From JAKZVK01 sp965248255 (lineage in GTDB: Bacteria > Acidobacteriota > Terriglobia > Bryobacterales > UBA6623): DNA of 64,000 nucleotides. This document shows positions 51,431-61,827 of the stretch, piece after piece. Position numbers and translations under genes: made by a program. Location of the stretch: assembly GCA_965248255.1 (NCBI GenBank), contig CBDFIW010000001.1, positions 124,001-188,000 on the forward strand, in the 5' to 3' direction. The notes beneath the pieces were generated by a model. The model was given only the letters and a program-made list of their open reading frames with translations, was not told the origin of the DNA and did no database searches. Numbering within the stretch: position 1 is the stretch's first letter; every line of letters starts with the position of its first letter.

Positions 51431-52687
51431 ATGATCTCTATGATCCGTTTCATCGCTCCTGTTGTAGGTGCCCTAAGTCTGCTGACCCCGCTCTTCCCGG
51501 CAGACGGACCCACGCCGGCGGAGCGACGGATCGCTTTCACACGGAAGGCGATCGAACAGAAGCCCGAGCAGTCTCGGCTCTACAACCGGCTCGCCATGGC
51601 TCTCGCCCAGCGGGCGCGGGAAACCGCCGACACCGACTACTACCGGCGAGCGCTAGAGGCCGTCAAAACGTCGCTGCAGCTTTTTCCGGACAACTATGGG
51701 GCCCGCAAGGCTCGAGTCTGGTGCCTGCTGGGACAGCACGAGTTTACCCAAGCTCTCGAGGAAGCCAAGCTCCTCAACAAGCTTGCCCCCGACGATATTC
51801 AGGTGTACGGGTTCTTGGCGGACGCCTACACCCAGCTTGGCAAGTACAGCGAAGCCGAGAAGTCCGTGCAGTGGATGCTCGATCTGCGGCCGGGGAACGT
51901 GCCTGGATTGACCCGCGGGGCTTACTTGCGTGAGTTGTATGGCTTGACCGACGGCGCCGTCGAGTTCCTCCAGAAGGCCTATCAGCGAATTCGGCCTACT
52001 GAAGTGGAGCATCGAGCCTGGATCCTAAGCCATCTGGCGCGGCTACGTCTCGGCCGCGGGCAGCTTGAACTCGCGGAGACTGTCGTTGACGAAGCGCTTC
52101 TCCTCTTCCCGGACTACCACTATGCCCTGGCTACCCTTGCCGAGGTCCGGATGGGGCAGCGGCGCTTCGCCGAAGCTGCCGAGTTGTTTGAGCGTCGTTA
52201 CAAAACGGCCCCGCATCCCGAGAACCTTCTCGACGTAGCGCTCGCCCTGGAAAAAGCGGGTCGGACGGACGAGGCGAAAGCCGCCTACCGAAAGTTCGAA
52301 AAGCTGGGGCGGGCTGAGATGGAGGGCGCGGACAATTGCAATCGGGAACTTGTTTTCTATTACACCGACCACGCCGGCAAGCCGGATGAGGCTCTAGGCA
52401 TTGCCCGCCGTGAGATCGGGCGCCGGCGCGACGTGTTCACCCGCGACGCCTATGACTGGGCTCTCTACGCCGGTGGTGACTACCAACAGGCTCATCAGGA
52501 GATCGCGCTTGCGCTCGCTCCCGGCATCCAAGATGCAAAGCTCTTCTACCACGCCGCCGAGATTGCAATGAAGCTGAACGACAGTCAGGCTGCGGAGCGC
52601 TATTGGAATCTGTCTCTCAGCACGAATGCCCACTCCCCGGTGGCGTCGGACGTACGCGCCTCGCTTGCCCGTTGGCGCGCGCGGTGA
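51431..52687 (+). CDS. Exported TPR protein
   Basis: 418 residues from the ATG at 51431 (GGGAG upstream). Signal peptide (MIRFIAPVVGALSLLTPLFPA), then TPR-type helix pairs over most of the length (YYRRALEAVKTSLQLFP, YSEAEKSVQWMLDLRPGN, RFAEAAELFERRYKTAP). Together with DUF4331, HupE and TonB genes it recurs as a cluster in Acidobacteriota-like genomes; the cluster's job is not known. Confidence 0.8.
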   Translation: MISMIRFIAPVVGALSLLTPLFPADGPTPAERRIAFTRKAIEQKPEQSRLYNRLAMALAQRARETADTDYYRRALEAVKTSLQLFPDNYGARKARVWCLLGQHEFTQALEEAKLLNKLAPDDIQVYGFLADAYTQLGKYSEAEKSVQWMLDLRPGNVPGLTRGAYLRELYGLTDGAVEFLQKAYQRIRPTEVEHRAWILSHLARLRLGRGQLELAETVVDEALLLFPDYHYALATLAEVRMGQRRFAEAAELFERRYKTAPHPENLLDVALALEKAGRTDEAKAAYRKFEKLGRAEMEGADNCNRELVFYYTDHAGKPDEALGIARREIGRRRDVFTRDAYDWALYAGGDYQQAHQEIALALAPGIQDAKLFYHAAEIAMKLNDSQAAERYWNLSLSTNAHSPVASDVRASLARWRAR

Positions 52688-53065
52688 GGTTGTAACCGAA
52701 GCTGTGTTGATGTGATGGCTCCAACTGAGTCGTCTGCCTAGAGCGCGCCGGCTCGCAAAGAACACCTCCCACCACCGACGTCTACCCACTCGCTCGCCAC
52801 CATCCGCCGGCGGCAGGCCGACCGACATCCTATCTGCCTCTTGCTCTCGACGATGAGCACCTCGACTACGTAGGTACTCACGGTCGCGGCTCAGCAAGGA
52901 GATTTCTGCCTACTCGATACATCCAACTGCGCGGCACTATCGTAGTTATTCCAAAAGAACAGGATCAGTTATCAACTGAATGTTTCTGGACTTTGACGAT
53001 AGATACATCCAGCGGCGACAGATATTCGTACATAAGAAGAAAGTAGACCTTGACCGAGGCGAGAC
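52688..53065. other. Gap between the two TPR genes
   Basis: 378 bases, noticeably more AT-rich towards its right end. I see no gene, RNA or repeat in it. It may hold the promoter of the TPR lipoprotein gene. Confidence 0.4.
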
Positions 53066-54519
53066 ATGCACCACGACACGAAGCAACGACAGGCCATTTC
53101 GGTATCGGCGGCAAGGGCGGTTGGTGGAACGAAGCCCGCTCTTGAATCCTCGAAACTCCCGACCCGCCGGAGTCAAGCCGGGCCGCCCAGACCGCAGCAC
53201 GTCCTGCTGTTGGTTCTGGCGCTGGCATCCCTCTCCGCGTGCGCCGACAGCGGTGACTCTCTCCAGGCCGACTTGCGGGTCGACGATCCGTGCCCGGTGG
53301 TGCTGGTCCGGCACTCGGGCCAGGACGGGATCGACACAGAGATTCGCCGCCTGCAAGGCGACGTCGCGGATGCCGCCCAACGCGAGGCGAAGCTCGAACG
53401 CCTTGGCTGGCTGTTCGTCTCGAAGGCCCGGAGCACCCACGATACGGGCTATTTCACACTGGCTGAGCAGGCCGCGCGGTGTCTCGAACGCAGCCGCCCG
53501 GCAAGCCCGGCGGCGCTCCTGCTTCGCGGCCACGTCCTGCATAACCTGCACCGATTCAAGGAGGCCGAGGCACTCGCTCGCCGACTCGTGGCTCAGCGAG
53601 AACGGCCCTTCGATTACGGGTTGCTGGCGACGCGCTGATGGAGCAGGGGCGGCTTGGCGAGGCGGTGGACGCCTACCAGCGCATGGTGGACCTAAAGCCG
53701 GGCTTCCACGCCTACAGCCGCATCGCGCACGTTCGCTGGCTGCGAGGAGACCTCGAAGGCGCGCGCCGGATCATGCGCATGGCCGTGCGGGCCGTCAGTC
53801 CGCGTGATTCGGAATCGGCGGCCTGGGCTTACTCGCGGTTGGCGTTGTACGAACTGCAAGCGGGAGTGACCGACAAGGCCTTGCAGGCGACCGAAATGGC
53901 ACTTGCGTTTCGTAATAATTACGCTCCCGCTCTTCTCGCACAAGGCCGTATTTTACTGGCAAAAGGCCAGCCGTCAGAAGCCGCCGAGGCGTTATCCCGC
54001 GCCGCCGAGCTGAATCCTTTACCTGAATACCAGTGGGTTCTGGCCGAGGCTTTGCACGCGGCGGGCGGTGCCGACGATGCTGAACCGGTCGAAACGCGAC
54101 TGAAAGTGCGCGGCGCTGTGGACGATCCCAGAACTCTCGCGTTCTACCTCGCGACACGCCGCGAACAGCCTCAGACCGCGCTCCGGCTGGCACGCGAAGA
54201 GTTGGAGCAGCGGGCCGACCCTCTCACTCTCGATGCACTCGCCTGGTCGTTGCGAGCGGCCGGACAGCCCGACGAAGCCCGCGCGGCCATGAATCAGGCG
54301 CTCGCGGAGGGGACGGCCGACGCGCGCCTCTACTTCCATGCGGCCGTGATCGCCGCCGAGGCCGGAGAAACCCAAGAGGCCGCGCGTTGGGCCGACAAAG
54401 CTTTCGGCGCCCGATGGATGCTTCTGCCCTCGGAGCGCCAACAACTTCTGGCGGCGTGCTCGTCGCTGCTCGGCGCGAGCCAAGCTTTCGATAAGCCGGA
54501 ACTTCACAACCAAACCTAA
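53066..54519 (+). pseudogene. TPR lipoprotein gene with a one-base deletion
   Basis: Two abutting reading frames form one protein. The first has a lipoprotein signal (VLLLVLALASLSAC) and TPR helices, ending RPFDYGLLATR; the second begins MEQGRLGEAVDAYQRM. One G added at 53626-53627 gives YGLLGDALMEQGRLGEA, a textbook TPR helix. The rest is TPR to the end (AARWADKAFGARWMLLPSER). Either a real frameshift or an assembly error. Confidence 0.8.
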
Positions 54520-54531
54520 GGAGAGAGAAAC

Positions 54532-55968
54532 ATGAAACGCACAATCACTCAATGACTCGGGGCGGCGCTGGCAGCACTCACGTTGACCGGAGGCATGCTG
54601 CTCGCTTCCAGCCATATGGATGCGCCGTTGATCACCTTCGATGACCCTGCCAACACCACGGACGTCTACGCTTTCCGCAGCGCCCGCGGCGGGGTCGACT
54701 ACCTCAGCACGGCCCTGGCGGTGTATCCCTTCGAGGAACCCGGCATCGGGCCCAACAAGTACAACTTCGACGACAACGTCCTGTACGAAATCCACGTCGC
54801 CTTGGGAGACGATGTGGCCGCGGGACGCAAGACAGTGAGTTACCAGTTTCGCTTCGAGACCAACTTCAAGAACACCGGCACGATCTTGCAGTCCTACACC
54901 TGCACGGCCCTGGCGGTGGACGACGATTGCCAGAACCTCACCCAAACCTACACGGTCACAAAGGTGGTTCATCAGGCTGGCGGGAACGGGGAGGACCTTC
55001 GTTTCCCCGACCAGGTGCTTGTGGTCCCTCCCAACAACCAGGGCCTCGTGACGCCGCTGTACAACCAAAACGGCGGCGGCGAAATGCCGGCCAAAGCGGG
55101 CGTCAACTCCGAAGTCGGCCTCGACCCCTACACGGCGTCGACCGTCTACGACCTGATGGACGGCTACCGCGTCTTCACCGGCCAGCGGGACGATGGCTTC
55201 TATGCCGATATCCAGTCGATCTTCGACTTGGATCTGGGCTTCGGCGGCCCCAACAAGCCGTTCGACAGCCAGGGTGGCTTCAACGTCCACACCATCGTGC
55301 TGGACATTCCCTTGTCCCAGATCGGTGGTGACCAGCAGATCGTCGGCGTCTATGCGACCACAAGTCGCGCACGCGTGACGGTGCTTCGCACCTTCGGCAA
55401 CGGCGGCCCGGTGTACTCCAATGACTTCGTGCAGGTCGGACGCCAGGGCAACCCGCTGTTTTGCGAAGCTCTTGTGGGCATCGAGGACAAAGACCTCTAC
55501 AACCGTACGAGCCCGACTCATGACGCAGCTCTGTTCGGTGAGTACGCCACCAACGTGCAACTCGGCGCGCTGCTTGGTGTGGATCCTGACCTCTCAGGCA
55601 TTTTCATCCCCGACGTGATCAAAGTCGATCTGTCGACCGGACCGGTGCGCTTGGCAGGCAACCCGGATGACCCGGACTTTCATCGGCTGAGCCTGTTCGG
55701 CGGCGATGTGCTGCCGAGTGCGTTCGGCAGCGTCTTGGGTCCGGATGTGGCCTTTGGGGGCTTTCCGAACGGACGTCGTTTCGGCGACGATGTGGTCGAC
55801 ATCGCGGTCTTGGCCGTGCTGTTCTTCGGCGGCGCCCCTGATACCGCTAATGCGATCGCCATGTCCGCCACCGGCGTCGACAAAGTGATATCGAACGATA
55901 TCGCCTACAACAAGGTGTTCCCGTACGCGGCAACACCTCTCAATGGGCGCAACCATACCCATCACTGA
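54532..55968 (+). CDS. DUF4331 family protein with an in-frame stop in the signal peptide
   Basis: 478 codons. A strong Shine-Dalgarno (AAGGAGAG) precedes ATG at 54532, but codon 8 is TGA: MKRTITQ, stop, then LGAALAALTLTGGMLLASS, a typical signal peptide. The mature part matches DUF4331 (SSHMDAPLITFDDPANTTDV, NRTSPTHDAALFGEYATN, PNGRRFGDDVVDIAVLAV). Translation could restart at TTG 54583 or ATG 54595, which would shorten the signal. Exported, function unknown. Confidence 0.78.
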
Positions 55969-56052
55969 CAACCCCTGATGATGCACCGTCACGAGGTGCA
56001 CGGCGGCGGCAGGCATCCTCCCGGCCTGCCGCCGCACTTTCAAGGAGACATC

Positions 56053-57147
56053 ATGTTTAAGCGAATCGGGTTCGTGCTTTCGTTTTGGATGGTTTGGGCC
56101 GGTGCCGCGCATGCGCACGACCCAGGGCTCAGCACCGCGGTCTTAACCCTCCGCGACGGGCGTTTGGACGCCCGGCTCACCTTCGCCCCGGCCGACCTGG
56201 AAAGTCTTGCATCCATCGAGGCGGGCCACGGCGGTCGTCTGTCCGCAACCGAGTTTGCCGACGGTCGGGGAAGCTTGGACTTAGAGGCTCTGGCTGAGCG
56301 CCTGTTGGAAGTGAGGGTTGGCGAGCAGCAGGTGCCGCCGGCGAACGCCCGCGTCCAAAGGCTGCAACTGCCCGAGAACGACAATGTCGTGATCCGCCTC
56401 GCCTTCCCCCTGAGCGGGGCTGCCGCTCTCCAAATGCGCTCGGCCTTGATCGACGATTTGCCGTCGGGGCACAGACAGTACGTGACGCTCGAAGATGCCG
56501 CCGGCAACCTCCTGGCCCGGCATCTGCTCGACGCAAAGGCCGACTCCTTCCAGGCGACTCTGAACCCCTCAGCCTGGCCGGGACCGCAGGCAAGCACCTT
56601 CAGCGAGTTCCTGTTCCTGGGCGTCGAGCACATCGCCACTGGCTACGACCATCTACTGTTTCTGTTCGCGCTTCTCGTCGTGGGCGGTAGTTTCGCTTCG
56701 GCCGCCAAAGTTATCACGTCTTTTTCGGTAGCGCATTCCATCACGCTGGCCCTGGCGACCCTTGATTGGGTCTACCTGCCGGCCGGCGTTGTCGAGCCGC
56801 TGATCGCGGTCTCGATCGTGTATGTAGGCATCGAAAACCTGTTCCGCCGCAACCTCGATCGCCGCTGGCTGGTGACGTTTGCCTTCGGATTGGTGCACGG
56901 CCTTGGCTTTGCGTCCGTGCTCCGCGACGCCGGAGAAGGGCTGCAGGGCGTCGGGATCGTCGCGCCGCTGCTTTCTTTCAACCTGGGTGTGGAGGCGGGT
57001 CAAATCGCCATCGCGGCTGTCGCGTTGCCGCTGATGTGGAAGATCGAGCGGCTGCCGTCGTTTCCAGCACGCTGGGCCCCGGTGTGTTCGGTCGTGGTGA
57101 TTGCGGCGGGGGCGTACTGGTTCATCGAGCGAGCGCTTCTGGGGTGA
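56053..57147 (+). CDS. HupE/UreJ family membrane protein
   Basis: 364 residues from the ATG at 56053 (AAGGAG upstream). Signal peptide, an extracytoplasmic beta domain of about 180 residues, then a HupE/UreJ-type membrane domain with six or seven helices (FLGVEHIATGYDHLLFLFAL, SVAHSITLALATL, FAFGLVHGLGFASVL). The conserved His residues in these helices suggest metal handling; nickel transport is known for some relatives. It follows DUF4331 directly. Confidence 0.85.
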   Translation: MFKRIGFVLSFWMVWAGAAHAHDPGLSTAVLTLRDGRLDARLTFAPADLESLASIEAGHGGRLSATEFADGRGSLDLEALAERLLEVRVGEQQVPPANARVQRLQLPENDNVVIRLAFPLSGAAALQMRSALIDDLPSGHRQYVTLEDAAGNLLARHLLDAKADSFQATLNPSAWPGPQASTFSEFLFLGVEHIATGYDHLLFLFALLVVGGSFASAAKVITSFSVAHSITLALATLDWVYLPAGVVEPLIAVSIVYVGIENLFRRNLDRRWLVTFAFGLVHGLGFASVLRDAGEGLQGVGIVAPLLSFNLGVEAGQIAIAAVALPLMWKIERLPSFPARWAPVCSVVVIAAGAYWFIERALLG

Positions 57148-57246
57148 AGGCTCTTGAGACTGACGGCCAAGCAATCCGAATCCGCGACGATCTCGTAGAA
57201 ACTGGATGAGATTTTGACGGCAGTCACGAACGTACGGAGACGAACT

Positions 57247-59370
57247 GTGCTAGTGTTACGACCTGTCCGAAAGTGCTACGCCACGCCGAGGCTCTCACTT
57301 TTTGCCCTGCGCCTGCTCATCTGCGGTCTCTCCGTCGGTGGGGCGCAGGGACAGCAGGCTCCGGACCCGGACCCGACGACGGACGCGGCGAACGTGGCTC
57401 TCAACCCCGTCCGCTTCAGCGTCGTGATCACGGCAACGCTGCTTGGGCCTCAGGTTGATTAGCGTAACGCCGAGGTCTTCAATCAGACGCTTTTCTCTCG
57501 CGACGACCAGGTCTTTCATCAGCTCAACGCCGGCATCAACGCCGGGCAGCACGAGGGTGGGGGCAAGTCGCTTGAGATCCGCCGCTTCGGTTTCAACCTC
57601 GACCACGGCGGCGCTGCCGGGGGGCTGAAGGTCCTTGTCGACAACGTTCCGCAAAACCAGTCGACGCAAGGGCACGGGCAGGGATACTTGGGTTCTCTCA
57701 AGAGCCTGAGTCCGGAATTGATCGAAGAGGCCCTCATCTACAACGGTCCGTTCAGTGCGGAGTACGGGGACTACAGCGGTCTGGGCGTGGTGCACATTCG
57801 GCAACGGGAAAGCCTGCCCCAACAGTGGACCGTGCGGCTGCAGGGCGGATCGTTCAACAACCGGCGGGCGTTCTTCGCTTTCAGTCCCAACGTCAACCGC
57901 CGGGACGCGCTGTTCGCATACGAAGGCTCGCACACCGACGGACCCTTTCAGAAACCTCTCGGCTACCGGCGCGACAACGTTACGGGCAACTACACGTGGA
58001 TCCTCGACGACAGCCGCTTCGGTTTGAAGTGGAACGGCGGCCGGAATGATTTCAACTCCTCCGGGCAGCTTCCGCTGGATGAGGTCGCTGCCAGGCGCCT
58101 GGACCGCTACGGGTTCCTCAGCCCGGGTGACGGCGGTCATGTGATCGGCGGCCGAGTGGGCGCCTACTACCACAAGCCTTTCGACAACAGCTCCTTCCTC
58201 AAAGTGGACGGTTTCGTCGAGCGGTCGTTGTTTGATCTCTATTCGAACTTCACCTTCTTCCTGAACGACCCGGTGAACGGCGACGGCATCCAGCAGCACG
58301 ACTCGCGGCTGAGCGAGGGAGGGAATGTGCAGTACCTGCGACCGCAAGTTTTCGGTGCAGTGCACGGCCAGCTTACCATCGGCGCGAACTATCTCGACTC
58401 GCAGACTGATGTCGCACTGTTGCGCAGTGTTAACCGGAACCCGATCGGCGTCCACACCTCGGCGCATGCCCGGGTGACAAACGGTGGGGGCTATGTGCAG
58501 GAGGATCTTTCCCTGCTCGGAGGACGTCTGAACTTCGGTGGCGGGCTTCGCTGGGACTTCTTCCGCTTCGGCATCACCGATTTCGTCGAGCCGGCTTTCA
58601 GCGGCGTCGAATACGCCGCCAAGCTGCAGCCGAAGGCGAATGTCTCTTTCCTGCCGACGCACAGCGTTCCGGTGAAGCTCTATTGCAACTACGGCCGCGG
58701 TATCTCTTCGATGGACGCGCGGGGCGTCGTCCGCCGGCGGGGCGGGCCGCACATCGCGACGACTGATTTTTACGAGGCCGGCGCGTCGTCCCGGTTCGGC
58801 GACCGCCTCACGCTGCACAGCAGCTTGTTCCGGATCGAGTCGTCCAACCAGTTGGTGTATATCCCTGACGACGGCTCGATCGAGTTCTCCGGCCCGGCCC
58901 GGTCGTATGGGTTTGAAGTGAAGACCTCGGCCAAGCTGACGCGCACGCTGTCGCTCGACGGCGGGATCACGAAGGTGCTTAACGCGTACTTTCGCGACAC
59001 GGCGCCTCGGGTTTACCTCGACTCCGCGCCGCGCTTCGTCATGAACGGCGCCCTGACCCTAACGAACTGGCATGGCTGGAGCGGCTCGTTACGGATGCGC
59101 GCGATCAATCGCTATCGCGTCGACGGGCTCGACCCCTCCATCCTGGCGTCCGGGCACACGCTCTTCGACTTCGCGTTCTCGCGCCGGTTAAGTCACAGCA
59201 TGGAGCTGGGCGTGGCGGTCGATAACCTTTTCGATCGCGAGTACTGGGAAACGCAGAACTACTTCACATCTCGACTGCCAGGCCAGCCGGCGCTCGGTAG
59301 AATCCACGCCACGCCCGGCTACGGCACGACCGTGACCGTGGGGCTGACGTTCCGTTTCAGCGGGAAGTAA
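57247..59370 (+). pseudogene. TonB-dependent receptor interrupted by an amber codon
   Basis: 707 codons from a GTG at 57247 (GGAGA upstream): signal peptide, then the plug domain, with TAG at 57460-57462 (codon 72) between LLGPQVD and RNAEVFNQTLFSRDDQ. Beyond it the frame is open through the plug (LEIRRFGFNLDHGG, LVDNVPQNQSTQGHGQGY) and the beta barrel to the terminal strand GTTVTVGLTFRFSGK. Without readthrough no receptor could be made. It probably imported a substrate across the outer membrane. Confidence 0.85.
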
Positions 59371-59399
59371 GGGCGGGGCGGCCACTCGAGCACCATCGG

Positions 59400-59429
59400 A
59401 CCATTCCAAGCACGACCATTCCAAGCACG
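59400..59429. repeat. 15-bp tandem repeat
   Basis: ACCATTCCAAGCACG occurs twice head to tail just after the TonB receptor stop. GTAAGGG at 59367 and CCCTTAC at 59433 flank it and could pair as a hairpin spanning the stop codon. Confidence 0.7.
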
Positions 59430-59579
59430 AGGTCCCTTACGAAGTAGGACCACCAGCCCCGCACACGGGGACGTCAACGCAGCGCATTGACTCCCCCTCA
59501 CCGGTCCCCGTTTTGCGGTAAGATTATACCCGGCCATCTTTAGACGGAAAGTCATTTCACTGAGGAGGAGGAACGAGTT

Positions 59580-60773
59580 ATGGCATCGAATCGAGGTGTT
59601 GCCTACATGGAACCGGGTAAGGTCGAGGTGCAATCCATCGACTATCCGAAACTTGAGCTGGGCGACCGCAAATGCAATCACGGAGTGATTCTCAAGATCG
59701 TCACCACCAACATCTGTGGCAGCGACCAACACATGGTACGGGGCCGGACTACCGCACCGGCCGGACTAGTTCTCGGCCATGAGATCACGGGCGAAGTGAT
59801 CGAGGCGGGGAGCGACGTCGAGTTCATCAGTGTCGGCGATATCTGCTCCGTGCCGTTCAACATCGCTTGCGGGCGTTGCCAAAATTGCAAGGAAGGTAAG
59901 ACCGGTATCTGCCTGAGCGTCAACCCGGCACGGCCTGGCGCGGCCTACGGCTACGTCGATATGGGCGGTTGGGTCGGCGGCCAGGCCGAGTATGTGATGG
60001 TCCCCTACGCCGACTTCAACTTGTTGAAGTTCCCGGACAAAGACCAAGCCATGGAGAAGATCGGCGACCTGACGCTGCTCTCAGACATCTTCCCGACCGG
60101 TTTTCACGGCGCTTACACGGCCGGGGTCGGGCCGGGCTCGATCGTCTACGTGGCCGGCGCCGGACCGGTGGGTCTGGGGTGCGCCGAGGGCTGCCACCTG
60201 CTCGGCGCGGCCGTGGTGATGGTCGGTGACCTCATCCCCGAGCGGCTCGAGCAGGCCAAGAGCTTCGGCTGCGAGCCGATCGATCTCCGGAAGGACGCAA
60301 CGCTCGCCGAGCAGATCGAACAGGTCGTCGGCGTGCCCGAGGTCGATTGCGGCGTGGACTGCGTCGGCTTCGAAGCGCGCGGCCACGGGAAAGAGACCGT
60401 CGTTGAGCGTCCCGCCACCGTGCTCAACGCGCTTATGGAAGTCACGCGTGCAGGTGGCGCGGTCGGCATTCCGGGCCTGTATGTCACAGGGGATCCGGGT
60501 GGAGTCGACGAGAACGCCAAAGTCGGCAATCTCGGCATTCGCATCGGGCTCGGCTGGGCCAAGTCGCATACGTTCACGACCGGTCAGTGCCCGGTGATGC
60601 GCTACCACCGGCAGTTGATGCAAGCCATCCTGCACGAGAAGGCGCATCCGGCAAAGGCCACGAACGTGACTTACATTAGCCTCGACGAGGCGCCGACGGG
60701 TTACAAGGACTTCGACAAGGGCGCGGCGAAGAAGTTCGTGATTGATCCGCACGGTATGGCCAAAGCGGCATAG
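59580..60773 (+). CDS. fdhA: Glutathione-independent formaldehyde dehydrogenase
   Basis: 397 residues, zinc alcohol dehydrogenase superfamily. Catalytic zinc: Cys in TTNICGSDQH and His in VLGHEITGEV. Structural zinc: CGRCQNCKEGKTGIC, four cysteines. NAD site VAGAGPVGLG. The insert around PARPGAAYGYVDMGGWVGGQ is typical of FdhA, which oxidises formaldehyde to formate with NAD. The ATG follows GAGGAGGAG. It may belong with C1 metabolism; the cox operon is far away. Confidence 0.92.
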   Translation: MASNRGVAYMEPGKVEVQSIDYPKLELGDRKCNHGVILKIVTTNICGSDQHMVRGRTTAPAGLVLGHEITGEVIEAGSDVEFISVGDICSVPFNIACGRCQNCKEGKTGICLSVNPARPGAAYGYVDMGGWVGGQAEYVMVPYADFNLLKFPDKDQAMEKIGDLTLLSDIFPTGFHGAYTAGVGPGSIVYVAGAGPVGLGCAEGCHLLGAAVVMVGDLIPERLEQAKSFGCEPIDLRKDATLAEQIEQVVGVPEVDCGVDCVGFEARGHGKETVVERPATVLNALMEVTRAGGAVGIPGLYVTGDPGGVDENAKVGNLGIRIGLGWAKSHTFTTGQCPVMRYHRQLMQAILHEKAHPAKATNVTYISLDEAPTGYKDFDKGAAKKFVIDPHGMAKAA

Positions 60774-60775
60774 TT

Positions 60776-60862
60776 GTTTCTCGCAAAGGCGCTAAGGTTT
60801 CGCGAAGGCGCAGAGCGGCCGCTGGGGAACCCTTGGCGGTCCTTTGCGTCTTTGCGAGAAAC
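60776..60862. repeat. REP/MITE-like inverted repeat
   Basis: GTTTCTCGCAAAG (60776-60788) and CTTTGCGAGAAAC (60850-60862) are perfect inverted copies; extended to 22 bases on each side the arms match at 20. The motif family around CTTTGCGTCTTTGCG is a widespread intergenic repeat in many bacterial genomes. It lies between fdhA and the next gene. Confidence 0.75.
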
Positions 60863-60883
60863 CCGTCGGTTCTGTTGTCGCGT

Positions 60884-61750
60884 ATGAGCCTCACCCGGCG
60901 AACGCTGCTTTCCTCCGCTCTCGCACCCGTCTTTTCTCACGCCGCCGCGCCGAAGGTTCGGGTGGGTTGCCAGACCCGGGCTTACGGTTCGCCCATCCTG
61001 GATCGCGAGTGGTTCCTGTCGGTGCTCGACGACCTCGCCGCGCTAGGCTACGAGGGCTTCGAGACGAACTACCGCAGCCTCGAACACAGCTTCGACGATC
61101 CCGCTCCGATGCGCCGGGAGTTCGAACAGCGCGGCATCGAGTTGATTGGACTACATCACGGCGTCGGGTTGTTCGATCCGGAGAAGATCCCCGCTGAGCA
61201 GGAGCAGATCCAGCGCATCGCGAAAGCTGTTCAAGGGCTGGGCGGTAAGCACATCATTCTCAGCGGGCGGCGGCTCCCGACCGAGGCCGGCGGCCGGGCG
61301 ACGCGGGCGGCGCTAGCTTCGAAAGCCCGCGAGCTGAACCGTGCAGGCCGGGCTTGCCGCGAGCTGGGGGTTCGGGTCAGCTTTCACAACCACCGGCACG
61401 AGTTGGCCCACGGCGCCGAAGAGATCACCTTCGTGTTGGCGGAAACGGACTTCAACCTGGTCTCGCTGGTGCTGGACGTTGGCCATCCGCTCCCCCCGCG
61501 GCTCCCGGTGACGGAGCTGGTCTACCAGTACCCGAACCGCATCGCGGGCTTTCATCTGCGCGACACCAAGGCCGGCAAAGAGGTGATGATCGGCAGCGGT
61601 GATTTCGACTTCGCGGCGCTGGGCAAAGCGATTCGCAGGACGGGCTGGCTTGGCTGGCTGATCGTGGAAGTGAACAAGCGCGAGGAGATGTCGAGCCGCG
61701 ATCTGGTCAAGAAATGCCGCAACCATTTGCGGCAAACGATGAGCATCTAG
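60884..61750 (+). CDS. Exported sugar-phosphate isomerase/epimerase-like TIM barrel
   Basis: 288 residues from the ATG at 60884 with a twin-arginine signal (SLTRRTLLSSALAP). The mature part is a xylose-isomerase-like TIM barrel: VSFHNHRHELAHG, LVLDVGHP and AGFHLRDTKAGKEVMIGSG carry metal-ligand His, Asp and Glu positions. This family acts on sugars or inositols in the periplasm. The upstream inverted repeat may hold its promoter. Confidence 0.8.
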   Translation: MSLTRRTLLSSALAPVFSHAAAPKVRVGCQTRAYGSPILDREWFLSVLDDLAALGYEGFETNYRSLEHSFDDPAPMRREFEQRGIELIGLHHGVGLFDPEKIPAEQEQIQRIAKAVQGLGGKHIILSGRRLPTEAGGRATRAALASKARELNRAGRACRELGVRVSFHNHRHELAHGAEEITFVLAETDFNLVSLVLDVGHPLPPRLPVTELVYQYPNRIAGFHLRDTKAGKEVMIGSGDFDFAALGKAIRRTGWLGWLIVEVNKREEMSSRDLVKKCRNHLRQTMSI

Positions 61751-61827
61751 CTACTTTCCGACGCAAAAAGCGATGCGCTTCACTTCGGGGACTGTCCCAA
61801 CTTTCAAAGAAAGATTTGCGGATCCAC

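Noticed and set aside
54553..54555. TGA as selenocysteine in DUF4331
   Set aside because: It falls in the signal peptide, where selenocysteine makes no sense, and no SECIS-like hairpin follows.
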